A stretch of DNA of 64,000 nucleotides from DAOUAG01 sp034432935 (GTDB lineage: Bacteria; Chloroflexota; Dehalococcoidia; SM23-28-2; RBG-16-64-32), in contig DAOUBD010000012.1 in NCBI GenBank assembly GCA_034432935.1, positions 54,978 to 118,977 of the forward strand. Direction: 5' to 3'. The position numbers and the translations under genes are program-made. A model generated the notes under the pieces. That model was not told the DNA's origin. It did no database searches and saw only the letters and a list, made by a program, of their open reading frames with translations. Position 1 is the stretch's first letter. Every line of letters starts with the position of its first letter. Below are positions 35,598 to 43,643 of this stretch, piece by piece.

Positions 35598-37742
35598 TCA
35601 ACTGCCCTTCCTTTCTAGCCAGATGGTCTCCGTCTCATCGAACCGGGCTCGCCAGTTGGGCGGCACGAAAAGCGTGGTGCTCGGCGCCTCGATGACGGCC
35701 AACCCGTCGATCTCATTGCCAGCCCGGAGCTCACCCATCTCGTATAGGTTCGCTTCCTCCCAGCGGCCGCGGTGGAAGACAGGACGCCTGCCTTTGAACG
35801 CCTGCTTCCGGGGCTCCTTCCCCTCCAGCTCGAACCGCTGGAGTTTGGGCTTCAGCGTCGCCACCTTGGCCACATAGGCCACCTCGTTGATAAGGTAGCT
35901 CGGGTAAGGGGGCTTGGCGACCAAGGTGTACATCTTGGTGAAGGTGTCTTCGAACCGGGCCAGGAGGGCGTCCACGTCTGCAACGTTGTTCAACCGGTGC
36001 GTTGGCGAGGCCACCTCGATATCGTATAACTGGCCGTAGTAGCGGACATATGCCATAGGCGTCAGGGAGATCTGGTCACGCGAGAAGCCCTCCGAGAGCA
36101 GCTCTGCCACCAGTTGCTGTTCCAGTTCGTCCCAGGCGGCGTTCAGGGTTCCCGCAGCGTACATCTTGGTCCCCTCATCAGCGCCGAAGGGTACGAAGGC
36201 CGACACGCTCCGGTGCCGCCGGTGGGCGTAGTCCATGCAGGCGCCTCCCCAGGCCGAGAAGGCCGCCGCGTAGGGCACCGTCGCTACCCCCTTCCATGGA
36301 TCATCTCCCGCGTATCCGCACAGATGCACCGGCCCAGCGCCGCCGTATCCCAGAAGGACATAGTCGCGGATATCGTGCCCCAGCATGAGGGTGCGCACCA
36401 GATGTTCGCGCATGACCACGTTGATAAGGTTCAAGCACTGGTCAGCCGCCACGTAGACGTCTAGGCCCAAGGGGTCCGCTACCTTCTCCTTGAACACCTC
36501 CAACGCTTTCTGCTTGTTCACCTTGACGCGGCCGCCCAAGTAGTATTCCGGGTTCAGGATGCCCAGGATCATGTTGCAGTCGCCGATGGTAGGGATCTCA
36601 TTTCCAGTTTCCTGGAAGACGGGTCCGGGTGTGCCGCCGGCGCTGTCGGGCCCCAGCTTGATCCGGTTCGTCTGGGGGTCCAGGCGGATGTAGGTGCCGG
36701 CTCCTGCCCCGATGGACCGGATGTCAATCATCGGCACGTTGACGTACATCTGCATGAAGGGAGGCTCCCGGTTGATGGGCAGTATGCCCCCCGTTATGGC
36801 GCCGGCGTCGAAGCTCGTGCCTCCGACATCAGAGCAGACGATGTTGTCGACGCCGACGTGGGCGCCCCAATACATGGCGCCCATCATGCCGCCTACCGGT
36901 CCAGACATCATGGTCTCGAAGAGCCGCTCGTAGCGGATGTTTGTCACGCCGCCGTAGCACAGGACCGTCTTCAGGGACCGGGGATACCCGTAGCCTTGGA
37001 GCCGGCCCTCGACGCCGAACAGTTGCTTGCGGGCGGGTTCTGCCGCGTAGGCCTGCACAATGGTCGCGTTAGCCCGAGACACCTCTCGTACGATAGGTGC
37101 GATGTCGCTGGACAGGAGCACTGGAATCTCGCGCCCCTTCTCCTGCATCACCTCGCGGACGATCTCGCCGGCCCGGCGTTCATGGGCTGGGTTCGCGAAG
37201 GAGTTGAGGAAGACGATGGCGATGGCCTGGACGCCATCGTCCAGGAGCTCCCTAGCGGCCTGGCGCACCTCGTCCTCGTATAGGGGGATCACCGGCTGGC
37301 CGAAGAGGTCCACCCGTTCCGTTACCCCTTTGCAGTGACGCCGTTTCACCAAGGGAGGCCTGTGCTTCCGATACTGCATGTGAAGGATCTCGGACCACTC
37401 GTAGCCGATGAAGGTTTGAGACCCCCTGCCTTGGATGACCATGTCCTCGAACCCCCGGTTGGTAATGAGTCCCGTGATCAGGCCATCCATGTTGATGAGG
37501 GTGTTCAGCATGCTGGTGCCGGTGTAGATGGCTGTCTCGGCGTTCTCGCAGATCTCCCGGCCGTTCCGCTCCAGATTGAGGTTCCAGTAGGAGAGGGCCT
37601 CGGCCAGGGACTCGGCGTATCCCACGCTTTCGTCATAGCGCGTGGTGGGGGCCTTGCCGATGACGAAGCGGCCTTCCTCGTCAACTACGATAACGTCGGT
37701 CATGGTGCCGCCGGCGTCACAGGCCAGAAGATATCGACTCAT
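35598..37742 (-). CDS. acxA: Acetone carboxylase-type beta subunit (hydantoinase A/oxoprolinase family)
   Basis: A 714-aa HyuA-family ATPase-fold protein, almost the length of acetone carboxylase beta. The N-terminal DAGGTMTD loop (residues 9-16) binds nucleotide phosphates; VCSDVGGTSFDAG and GYGGAGPVHLCGY are the other ASKHA-fold motifs. It would use ATP to activate ketone and bicarbonate. The ATG at 37742 is chosen over an in-frame ATG 13 codons upstream, from spacing to GAGG and conservation of SRYLLACD. First gene of the 16 kb operon. Confidence 0.88.
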   Translation of the reverse strand: MSRYLLACDAGGTMTDVIVVDEEGRFVIGKAPTTRYDESVGYAESLAEALSYWNLNLERNGREICENAETAIYTGTSMLNTLINMDGLITGLITNRGFEDMVIQGRGSQTFIGYEWSEILHMQYRKHRPPLVKRRHCKGVTERVDLFGQPVIPLYEDEVRQAARELLDDGVQAIAIVFLNSFANPAHERRAGEIVREVMQEKGREIPVLLSSDIAPIVREVSRANATIVQAYAAEPARKQLFGVEGRLQGYGYPRSLKTVLCYGGVTNIRYERLFETMMSGPVGGMMGAMYWGAHVGVDNIVCSDVGGTSFDAGAITGGILPINREPPFMQMYVNVPMIDIRSIGAGAGTYIRLDPQTNRIKLGPDSAGGTPGPVFQETGNEIPTIGDCNMILGILNPEYYLGGRVKVNKQKALEVFKEKVADPLGLDVYVAADQCLNLINVVMREHLVRTLMLGHDIRDYVLLGYGGAGPVHLCGYAGDDPWKGVATVPYAAAFSAWGGACMDYAHRRHRSVSAFVPFGADEGTKMYAAGTLNAAWDELEQQLVAELLSEGFSRDQISLTPMAYVRYYGQLYDIEVASPTHRLNNVADVDALLARFEDTFTKMYTLVAKPPYPSYLINEVAYVAKVATLKPKLQRFELEGKEPRKQAFKGRRPVFHRGRWEEANLYEMGELRAGNEIDGLAVIEAPSTTLFVPPNWRARFDETETIWLERKGS

Positions 37743-37855
37743 GGCAGCCTCAAACCTCCTTCTGATTGCCGCAGCAGCCAACCCCGGCGCGAATCACCGC
37801 GGTCGCCGGCCAGCCCCATCCTAGGCGCTCCCGGTTCGGTATCTGTGGAAGCAAT

Positions 37856-37884
37856 ATTATCCCGAACGCCGGCATCGATCTAAA
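37856..37884 (-). promoter_or_regulatory. Candidate sigma-70-like promoter for carboxylase operon
   Basis: On the minus strand TTTAGA (37879-37884), a 17 bp spacer and GATAAT (37856-37861) lie about 110 bp before the beta-subunit start. The -35 matches at 4 of 6 bases and the -10 at 5 of 6. Confidence 0.4.
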
Positions 37885-37941
37885 CGGCTCGTTCAACCGG
37901 AAAGACGCTCCCTAGGGGGGCGCCCCTCGACCGGTGACAAC

Positions 37942-37976
37942 ACGATATCCTTCGTTTTGCCACTCTGTCTGTAGGG
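37942..37976 (-). promoter_or_regulatory. Island-type promoter P7 (CCCTA variant)
   Basis: On the minus strand CCCTA (37972-37976) abuts CAGACA (37966-37971), an 18 bp spacer and TATCGT (37942-37947). The layout is the same as in P1-P6, with T replacing G in the upstream element. Confidence 0.45.
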
Positions 37977-38010
37977 TATTGTTAGATATGTCTGTAGGGT
38001 AAACCCCTAC
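37966..38010. promoter_or_regulatory. 13-bp direct repeat plus GTAGGG-N5-CCCTAC palindrome
   Basis: TGTCTGTAGGGTA occurs exactly at 37966-37978 and 37989-38001, 23 bp (about two helix turns) apart. The second copy forms GTAGGG-TAAAC-CCCTAC (37994-38010) with the following bases. It resembles the operators elsewhere but with A in place of C at one position of each half. Confidence 0.65.
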
Positions 38011-38097
38011 CTGCGGCGGTGCAAACCCAGGTCTTTTATGCTTGAAGCTACGATGCTGCCCGCCATACAATTCGTCAGGCGGCCAGAGTATCAACCT

Positions 38098-39312
38098 ATG
38101 CGAGACGCTGTCATCTGTAGCCCCCTGCGCACGCCTGTCGGCCGTTACGGCGGAGCCCTCCGTGACGTCGATGCCGAGACGTTGGCCGCCACAGTAGTCG
38201 AGGCTTTGCTGGAGCGTTCCGGCATCCCGTTTGGCGCCATCGACGACTGCATCTTCGGCCACTGCTACCCCAGCGGCGAAAATCCCGCCATCGGGCGGAT
38301 CGCCGCCTTGGCTGCGGGACTCCCTGTCGATGTCCCAGGCCTCCAGCTCGACCGGCGCTGCGGCTCCGGGCTCCAGGCCGTCTGCCTGGCTGCCATGGAA
38401 GTGCAGACCGGAGTGGCAGATGTGGTCCTGGCCGGCGGAGTCGAGAGCATGAGCAACGCCGAGTTCTACAGCACCAGCGTACGTTGGGGGCCCAACCGCG
38501 GTTCGGTGGTCCTGGCCGACCGTCTGAACCGGGCCCGAGTGACCGCGGGAAGCCGCCGTTACATCGTTGAAGGCGGCATGATCGAGACAGCGGAGAACCT
38601 ACGGCGCCAGTACGGCATCAGCCGCCAAGAACAGGACGAATACGCCCTCCGCTCGCACCAGCGCGCGGTCGCCGCCTGGAACGAGGGCCGGTTCGATGCC
38701 GAGGTGGTGCCGGTGCCGGTGCCAGGAAAGAAGGGTGAAACGACTCTCTTCACCAGAGACGAGCACCCCCGGGCCGACACCACCCTGGAGAAGCTGGCGG
38801 CTTTACGTCCCATCATGATAGCGCAGGATCCAGAGGCCACTGTCACCGCGGGCAATGCCAGCGGCGAAAACGATGCGGCGGCCTGCTGCCTCGTCACTAC
38901 TCCGGAGAAGGCCGCTGAGCTGGGGCTCAAGCCCATGGCCCGTCTGGTCTCCTGGGCCGTCGCCGGCGTGCACCCTGCTTACATGGGGCTCGGCCCTGTC
39001 CCTGCCACGAAAAAAGCTCTGGAGAAGGCCCGGCTCTCTCTCGCCGATATGGGTCTCATCGAGCTAAATGAGGCGTTCGCTGCTCAGCTCCTCGCCTGCA
39101 CCAGAGAGTGGGGCTTCACAGAGGGTGATTTCGAAAGGCTCAACGTCAACGGCTCGGGGATCTCGCTGGGACACCCGGTGGGGGCTACTGGCGCTCGTAT
39201 CCTGGCCACCCTTCTTCACGAAATGGAGCGCAGGGGCGTCCAGTTCGGTTTGGAGACCATGTGCATCGGCGGCGGGCAGGGGATAGCGGCGGTGTTCGAG
39301 CGAGTCCAGTGA
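38098..39312 (+). CDS. Acetyl-CoA acetyltransferase (thiolase)
   Basis: A 404-aa classic thiolase with nucleophile Cys88 (LDRRCGSGLQAV), GHPVGATG histidine loop and C-terminal CIGGGQG cysteine loop. It could split acetoacetyl-CoA, or a longer 3-ketoacyl-CoA, which fits with carboxylation of a ketone followed by CoA transfer. ATG 38098 is chosen because the family begins at RDAVICSPLRTP. In-frame ATGs at 38038 and 38053 lie very close to the operator region and have no good ribosome-binding site. The SDR gene follows by 21 bp. Confidence 0.93.
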   Translation: MRDAVICSPLRTPVGRYGGALRDVDAETLAATVVEALLERSGIPFGAIDDCIFGHCYPSGENPAIGRIAALAAGLPVDVPGLQLDRRCGSGLQAVCLAAMEVQTGVADVVLAGGVESMSNAEFYSTSVRWGPNRGSVVLADRLNRARVTAGSRRYIVEGGMIETAENLRRQYGISRQEQDEYALRSHQRAVAAWNEGRFDAEVVPVPVPGKKGETTLFTRDEHPRADTTLEKLAALRPIMIAQDPEATVTAGNASGENDAAACCLVTTPEKAAELGLKPMARLVSWAVAGVHPAYMGLGPVPATKKALEKARLSLADMGLIELNEAFAAQLLACTREWGFTEGDFERLNVNGSGISLGHPVGATGARILATLLHEMERRGVQFGLETMCIGGGQGIAAVFERVQ

Positions 39313-39333
39313 GGGAAAACAGGAGGTGTCTCT

Positions 39334-40095
39334 GTGGGTAAGCTAGACGGCAAGGCGGCCATCATCACTGGCGCTGCCTCCGGCATCGGTCGCGCGACGG
39401 CCCTGCTCTTCGCCAGAGAAGGCGCCCGGCTGGCTTTAGCGGATGTCGACCCGGGGGGCCAGGGTGTAGCGGACGAAATATCCCAAGGTGGCGGCACCGC
39501 CATCTTCGTCAAGACTGACGTCTCCAAGCCCGAGGAGGTGCAGGCGCTGGTGCGCGGTACCGTGGAGGCGTACGGGCGGCTGGACATAATGTTCAACAAC
39601 GCGGGCATCGAAGGGGAGCAGCGCTTTACGGCCGATTGCAGCGTCGAGAACTGGGACCGAGTGCTGGCTGTGAACCTGAAGGGGGTCTTCCTAGGCATGA
39701 AGTATGCCATCCCGGAGATGCTCAAGAATGGTGGCGGAGTAATTGTGAACACGGCCTCCACTGCCGGCCTCACGGGATACCCCAGCCTCCCGGCCTATTC
39801 GGCATCCAAGGGTGGCGTCATTCAGCTCACCAAGACAGCGGCCCTGGAGTATGCCCGAAAGGGGATCCGGGTGAACTGCATCTGCCCGGGAGGCATTTTC
39901 ACTCCCTTGGTAGAGCGCTTTACCGCGGGGCTGCCCCAAGAGCAGATACAGAAGATGGTGGAGATGGCACACCCCATCGGCCGCTTCGGCACCCCAGAGG
40001 AGGTGGCCAGGCTCGCCCTTTACCTGGCCAGCGACGACGCCTCGTTCTGTACCGGGGCACCATTCATCATCGATGGCGGCATGACGGCCCAGTAA
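39334..40095 (+). CDS. Short-chain dehydrogenase/reductase (SDR)
   Basis: A 253-aa classical SDR. The cofactor loop is TGAASGIGRAT, NNAG is present, the catalytic Ser is in STAGL and the YSASKGG motif supplies Tyr and Lys. An Asp at the end of beta-2 (LADVD) suggests NAD(H) preference. GTG start with AGGAGGT upstream. It could oxidise a secondary alcohol to the ketone used by the carboxylase, or act as a 3-hydroxyacyl dehydrogenase; the sequence does not decide. Confidence 0.92.
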   Translation: MGKLDGKAAIITGAASGIGRATALLFAREGARLALADVDPGGQGVADEISQGGGTAIFVKTDVSKPEEVQALVRGTVEAYGRLDIMFNNAGIEGEQRFTADCSVENWDRVLAVNLKGVFLGMKYAIPEMLKNGGGVIVNTASTAGLTGYPSLPAYSASKGGVIQLTKTAALEYARKGIRVNCICPGGIFTPLVERFTAGLPQEQIQKMVEMAHPIGRFGTPEEVARLALYLASDDASFCTGAPFIIDGGMTAQ

Positions 40096-40109
40096 GGCCG
40101 GCGCCGGGT

Positions 40110-41174
40110 TCAGCACGCGTGTAGGACGTCGATAAGGTCGCGGACCAGGCGTTTGTCTGCGGGCGTCTTGCGGGGATAGTCAGTAGGCAGATAGATGCCG
40201 GTGAAGATTCCCGCCCAACGCTCTTTCAGGCGATAAGCGATCTCGTCGAGTGGCCCGATGACGGCAAACTCTTCGGCCATATCATCGGGCACCAGTGCCT
40301 CCATCTCCTGCCAGCGTCCCTCTAACGACATAGGGTGGAGGCGTTCCCCCAGCTCCTTCCAGCCGTGGACCTCCAACACCGAGTGGTACGTCCGCGTCGA
40401 TGCGTAGAAGGCCACCCTCCGCTTCAGGAGGCGCTTCTCGGCCTCTAGCTCCTGTCGGCTGTGGCCGGTGACTATGATGGGCGCCCCAACAATATCAATC
40501 TCAGCGGGACTCCGCCCGGCTTTGGCTGCTCCCGCCGCCACCGCTGGCAGCAAGACCTCCTGCATGTACTTCGGCGTGCAGAAGGGGTGTGGGAAGACGC
40601 CCTGGCATAGCTCCGCCGCCAACGATGCGTTGTAGCGGTTGACCGCCGCGAGATAGATGGGTATATCCGGATGCTGGATCGGGCCGGGGTTGAACATGGG
40701 CGGCATCATGGTGAAGCTGTAGTATTGCCCACGGTAGTAGACAGGATTCCGGCCGTCCTGGAACGTCCGGAAGATCGCTTGCAGGCACAGGACGTAATCC
40801 CGCAGACGGGGCCCTGGAGGCCCGGTCCATGGTGTGCAGAAACGGCGCTCGTTCTGGCCCTTGACCTGCGTTCCCAGGCCGAGGGTGAACCGGCCGGCAG
40901 AAAAGCGTTGGAGGTCCCAGGCCATCTGCGCTACTACCGTAGGGCTCCGGGGGAAGGCCACTACGATGCCGGTGCTGAGGCCAACGCGGTACGTGTGCTC
41001 GGCAGCGATCAGCAGAGGGAAGAAGGGATCGTGTCCACCCGCCTCCGGCGCCAAGATGCTATCGAAGCCAGTCTCTTCGATCTCGCGCGCGGCGGCGGCG
41101 ATGCCGTCGATGCCCAGCCAGACGGGGTCGTTGCTGAACCCGTAGCCCTCTATTATGGGTATGCCGACGCGCAT
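40110..41174 (-). CDS. LLM-class (F420-dependent type) oxidoreductase, copy 2
   Basis: A 354-aa paralogue of the protein at 10772-11833, sharing EAGGHDPFFPLLIAAEHT, AFPRSPTVVAQMAWDLQRF and FTLGLGTQVKGQNERR. Last gene of the acyl-CoA dehydrogenase/CoA-transferase operon, ending 14 bp from the convergent SDR gene. The conservation of two copies at two operons suggests that F420-type redox chemistry is part of the pathway. Confidence 0.87.
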   Translation of the reverse strand: MRVGIPIIEGYGFSNDPVWLGIDGIAAAAREIEETGFDSILAPEAGGHDPFFPLLIAAEHTYRVGLSTGIVVAFPRSPTVVAQMAWDLQRFSAGRFTLGLGTQVKGQNERRFCTPWTGPPGPRLRDYVLCLQAIFRTFQDGRNPVYYRGQYYSFTMMPPMFNPGPIQHPDIPIYLAAVNRYNASLAAELCQGVFPHPFCTPKYMQEVLLPAVAAGAAKAGRSPAEIDIVGAPIIVTGHSRQELEAEKRLLKRRVAFYASTRTYHSVLEVHGWKELGERLHPMSLEGRWQEMEALVPDDMAEEFAVIGPLDEIAYRLKERWAGIFTGIYLPTDYPRKTPADKRLVRDLIDVLHAC

Positions 41175-41190
41175 CGCCCCGCCCCCGGAC

Positions 41191-42312
41191 TCAGCGCTTG
41201 AGGATCATGACGTTCACGCCGCCGATGCCGGCGTTGTGGAGGAGGGCCGCCTTCGCCCCCTCCACCTGCCGCGGGCCCGCCTGGCCCCGCAACTGGTAGG
41301 TCAGCTCCGCGATCATGGCGCCTCCCGTGGCGCCAATAGGGTGGCCCCGGGAAAGCAGGCCGCCATCCGTATTGACCGGGATCTTGCCCTTGATCTCGGT
41401 GTTTCCCTCCCAGACGAAAGGTCCTCCCTCGCCCTTGGGGCAGAAGCCCAGCTCCTCTACCAGAAACACCTCGCCTGGCGCGAAGGCATCGTGCACCTGG
41501 CATACGTCGATGTCCTGCGGGCCCATACCGGAGCTCTCGTAGGCCCTCTTCGCCAGCGTCGCATTGGGCCCCTCTGAGATGTCGGGCGCCCCGGGTTCGT
41601 ACTTGGGCGTGCCGCCCACCCAGGTGTCGAGAAAAACGGGCGCCGTCGTACGCCTCCGGGCCGCCTTCTCCGAGGCAAGGATCACGCAAGAGGCGCCGTC
41701 GGTTGTTGGCGAACACTCGTACAGGGTGATTGGATCAGCTATCATGCGCGAATTAAGGATCTCCTCCAGCCCGAGAGGCTTCTGATACTGGGCGTTGGGG
41801 TTCAGGGCCCCGTTGCGGTGGGCTTTCTCCGAGACCTTGGCAAAGTGTTCCGGTCGTGTGCCATAGAGGTGCATGTGCCGTTGGGCCCACATGGCGTACA
41901 TCGCCGGCATGAGGTTGATGCCCATCGCCTCGTTGTAGCCGAACTCGCGCCCCCCGACGCCCGTGAGCAGGCCACGCTCCATCTTCTCCACCCCGATGAC
42001 CATCACCAGGTCGTACAGGCCCGCGCTGATGGCGTCCGCCGCCAGCATGACGGCCCTGGATGAACTGGCACAGGCGAGCTCCACGTTGGTGATCGGGATC
42101 CCCGTCATGCCCACCTGGCCGAAGGCGCGCAGGCCAGTGCCCACTCCCTGGCCCACGTGTCCGCAGAACCCCGCCTCGATCTCCTTGAATTGCACCCCGG
42201 CGTCCTTCATCGCCGCCAGGGCCGCCACTCGCGCCAGGTCGCCCACGCTCTTCTCCGGGTGCCGGCCGAAGGGGTGCAACCCAACGCCCAGGACCACTAC
42301 GCGCTCTCCCAT
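41191..42312 (-). CDS. Thiolase-like protein 3 (SCP2-type)
   Basis: A 373-aa thiolase-superfamily protein. It keeps the nucleophile Cys81 (ELACASSSRAV), HDAF, GFCPKGEGGPFVWEG and a complete GHPIGATG histidine loop, so it is the only one of the three DUF35-paired copies with a full classic thiolase active site. ATG 42312 starts 2 bp after the DUF35 stop; the frame reaching upstream overlaps that gene and is not used. Confidence 0.88.
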   Translation of the reverse strand: MGERVVVLGVGLHPFGRHPEKSVGDLARVAALAAMKDAGVQFKEIEAGFCGHVGQGVGTGLRAFGQVGMTGIPITNVELACASSSRAVMLAADAISAGLYDLVMVIGVEKMERGLLTGVGGREFGYNEAMGINLMPAMYAMWAQRHMHLYGTRPEHFAKVSEKAHRNGALNPNAQYQKPLGLEEILNSRMIADPITLYECSPTTDGASCVILASEKAARRRTTAPVFLDTWVGGTPKYEPGAPDISEGPNATLAKRAYESSGMGPQDIDVCQVHDAFAPGEVFLVEELGFCPKGEGGPFVWEGNTEIKGKIPVNTDGGLLSRGHPIGATGGAMIAELTYQLRGQAGPRQVEGAKAALLHNAGIGGVNVMILKR

Positions 42313-42313
42313 G

Positions 42314-42766
42314 TTACCCCTCCTGGCATGGCCGGAACTTGAATGCCATGACCTCATTGCCCTCGGCGTCGATGGTGGCCCTCTCCACCACCAGCCCTAC
42401 CGGCAGCCCGATTCGTACCTTCTCCGGCTCCACGTCCGTCAGCACAGTAGGAACGATGACTCCCTCGGGCAGCTCCACTTGGGCGATAACGTACGGGGCC
42501 TGGACCAAAGCCTTGGGAGGAGCCATACGGCCGATGGTGAAGGTGTAGACCGTGCCCCTCCGGCTCAGCGCGGTCCTCTCCAGCCCCTCACGGTAGCAGG
42601 CCAGGCAGACGTAGCGGGGCGGGTAGAAATAGGCGCCGCAACCTGGGCAACGGCTCCCTTCGAGGCTGGGCGGCTCGCCTGGGTCTTCCGGTAGGCGCAG
42701 GTGGGCGCCCCTCATCGGGACGCGCCGGGGCGGCGCCTTATCGCTGGTCGCGGGTTCCGTGTCCAT
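42314..42766 (-). CDS. DUF35 Zn-ribbon/OB-fold protein, partner of thiolase-like protein 3
   Basis: A 150-aa protein with zinc-ribbon cysteines C40, C43, C54 and C57, then an OB-fold. The N-terminal 30 residues are a polar, proline-rich extension absent from the other two copies. ATG 42766 has GAGGAGG upstream. It sits directly before its thiolase-like partner. Confidence 0.88.
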   Translation of the reverse strand: MDTEPATSDKAPPRRVPMRGAHLRLPEDPGEPPSLEGSRCPGCGAYFYPPRYVCLACYREGLERTALSRRGTVYTFTIGRMAPPKALVQAPYVIAQVELPEGVIVPTVLTDVEPEKVRIGLPVGLVVERATIDAEGNEVMAFKFRPCQEG

Positions 42767-42788
42767 CCCCTTCGCCTCCTCTCGCTGG

Positions 42789-43643
42789 TCACTCCTCGGA
42801 CGCGGCGCCGGCGCGCTGGACTGTCCTGGCGGCCGGATCATAGGTCATCCACTGGCCCGCTATGGTCCGCCCGGTGGGGTCGATCTCAGCCCGGAGGACC
42901 GTCAGTTCCTCCTGGGTGGGCGGCTCCAAGACTCCCAGCTCGTCCGCTATCAAAGGCTCGAACTCCATCTTTGCCCGGACGCTATCGACCGTCGCCCAGG
43001 GCGCCAGGGCTATGAGCTTCATATGACGGCTCTTTTCGTCGAAGCCGAAGAGGGCATCCTCTGTCACAACCCTGTACGGCCCGGTGCCCGGCGGCAAGCC
43101 GGCGCGTTCCCGGGCGCCCTCCGTCCCGTCCAGATAGCCGGGGGATGACATGAAGTCCAGCTTGCGCACGAACTTGCGGCGCTGGAGCTTGGTCATAAGG
43201 ATCGTCCGCCAGCAGCAGGATGCAATCTCGTTGGCGCCTCCCGGGCCGCCGAAGCGCCGGGTGGGCCTGTCGTAGTCATCTCCCAGCATAGTGGAGTTGA
43301 AGTTGCCGTGCTGGTCCACTTGGATGGCTGCCAGGACCCCATACTCGATGTGGCCCAGCGCCGCGTGAAAACCCACCGTGTTCATGCTGGTCCAGGCCGC
43401 GGCCCGGCGCGACGCCGCGCTGCCGCCGATCATAAAGGGCGGCACCGGAAAGTCCACCTGAGGGTCGATGGTCCCGTCCTCCACCACGTACGACACCCTC
43501 GGAGAGTACAGCCGCCGGGCAGCCAGGGCCGCCAACAACGGGGGGCCGCCGATGGCCACGAAGTGCAGCTTATCTGGCTCCAAGAGCCGCGCCGCCTGGA
43601 TGATCACCTGTTCCGTGTCCGTGAAGGAGATGGTCTCGCTCAT
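42789..43643 (-). CDS. CoA-transferase family I beta subunit, IpdB-like
   Basis: A 284-aa class-I CoA-transferase-fold protein. SYVVEDGTIDPQV may carry the catalytic Glu position of this family, and GGPGGANEIASCCWRTILM resembles the beta-subunit core. With the overlapping alpha gene (ATGA) it most resembles the IpdAB pair of steroid degradation, where the same fold hydrolyses a C-C bond of a ring CoA-thioester, or GctAB. The choice between transferase and hydrolase is open. Confidence 0.82.
   Translation of the reverse strand: MSETISFTDTEQVIIQAARLLEPDKLHFVAIGGPPLLAALAARRLYSPRVSYVVEDGTIDPQVDFPVPPFMIGGSAASRRAAAWTSMNTVGFHAALGHIEYGVLAAIQVDQHGNFNSTMLGDDYDRPTRRFGGPGGANEIASCCWRTILMTKLQRRKFVRKLDFMSSPGYLDGTEGARERAGLPPGTGPYRVVTEDALFGFDEKSRHMKLIALAPWATVDSVRAKMEFEPLIADELGVLEPPTQEELTVLRAEIDPTGRTIAGQWMTYDPAARTVQRAGAASEE

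Larger units (their letters stand above)
37743..38097. other. Divergent regulatory region carboxylase operon/thiolase
   Basis: These 355 bp hold no supported gene. They contain a minus promoter candidate near the carboxylase gene (37856-37884), an island-type promoter (37942-37976), a 13-bp direct repeat and an inverted repeat up to 38010. It is the control region between the 15-gene operon and the thiolase/SDR pair. Confidence 0.65.

Noticed and set aside
33386..37742. Hydantoinase or 5-oxoprolinase assignment for the HyuA/HyuB-family pair
   Set aside because: Subunit sizes and the third gamma-like subunit with paired cysteines match acetone carboxylase better; acetophenone carboxylase remains a weaker alternative.
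37912..38262. Minus-strand 116-aa frame across the carboxylase/thiolase control region
   Set aside because: It covers promoter and operator elements and the start of the thiolase gene and has no family features.
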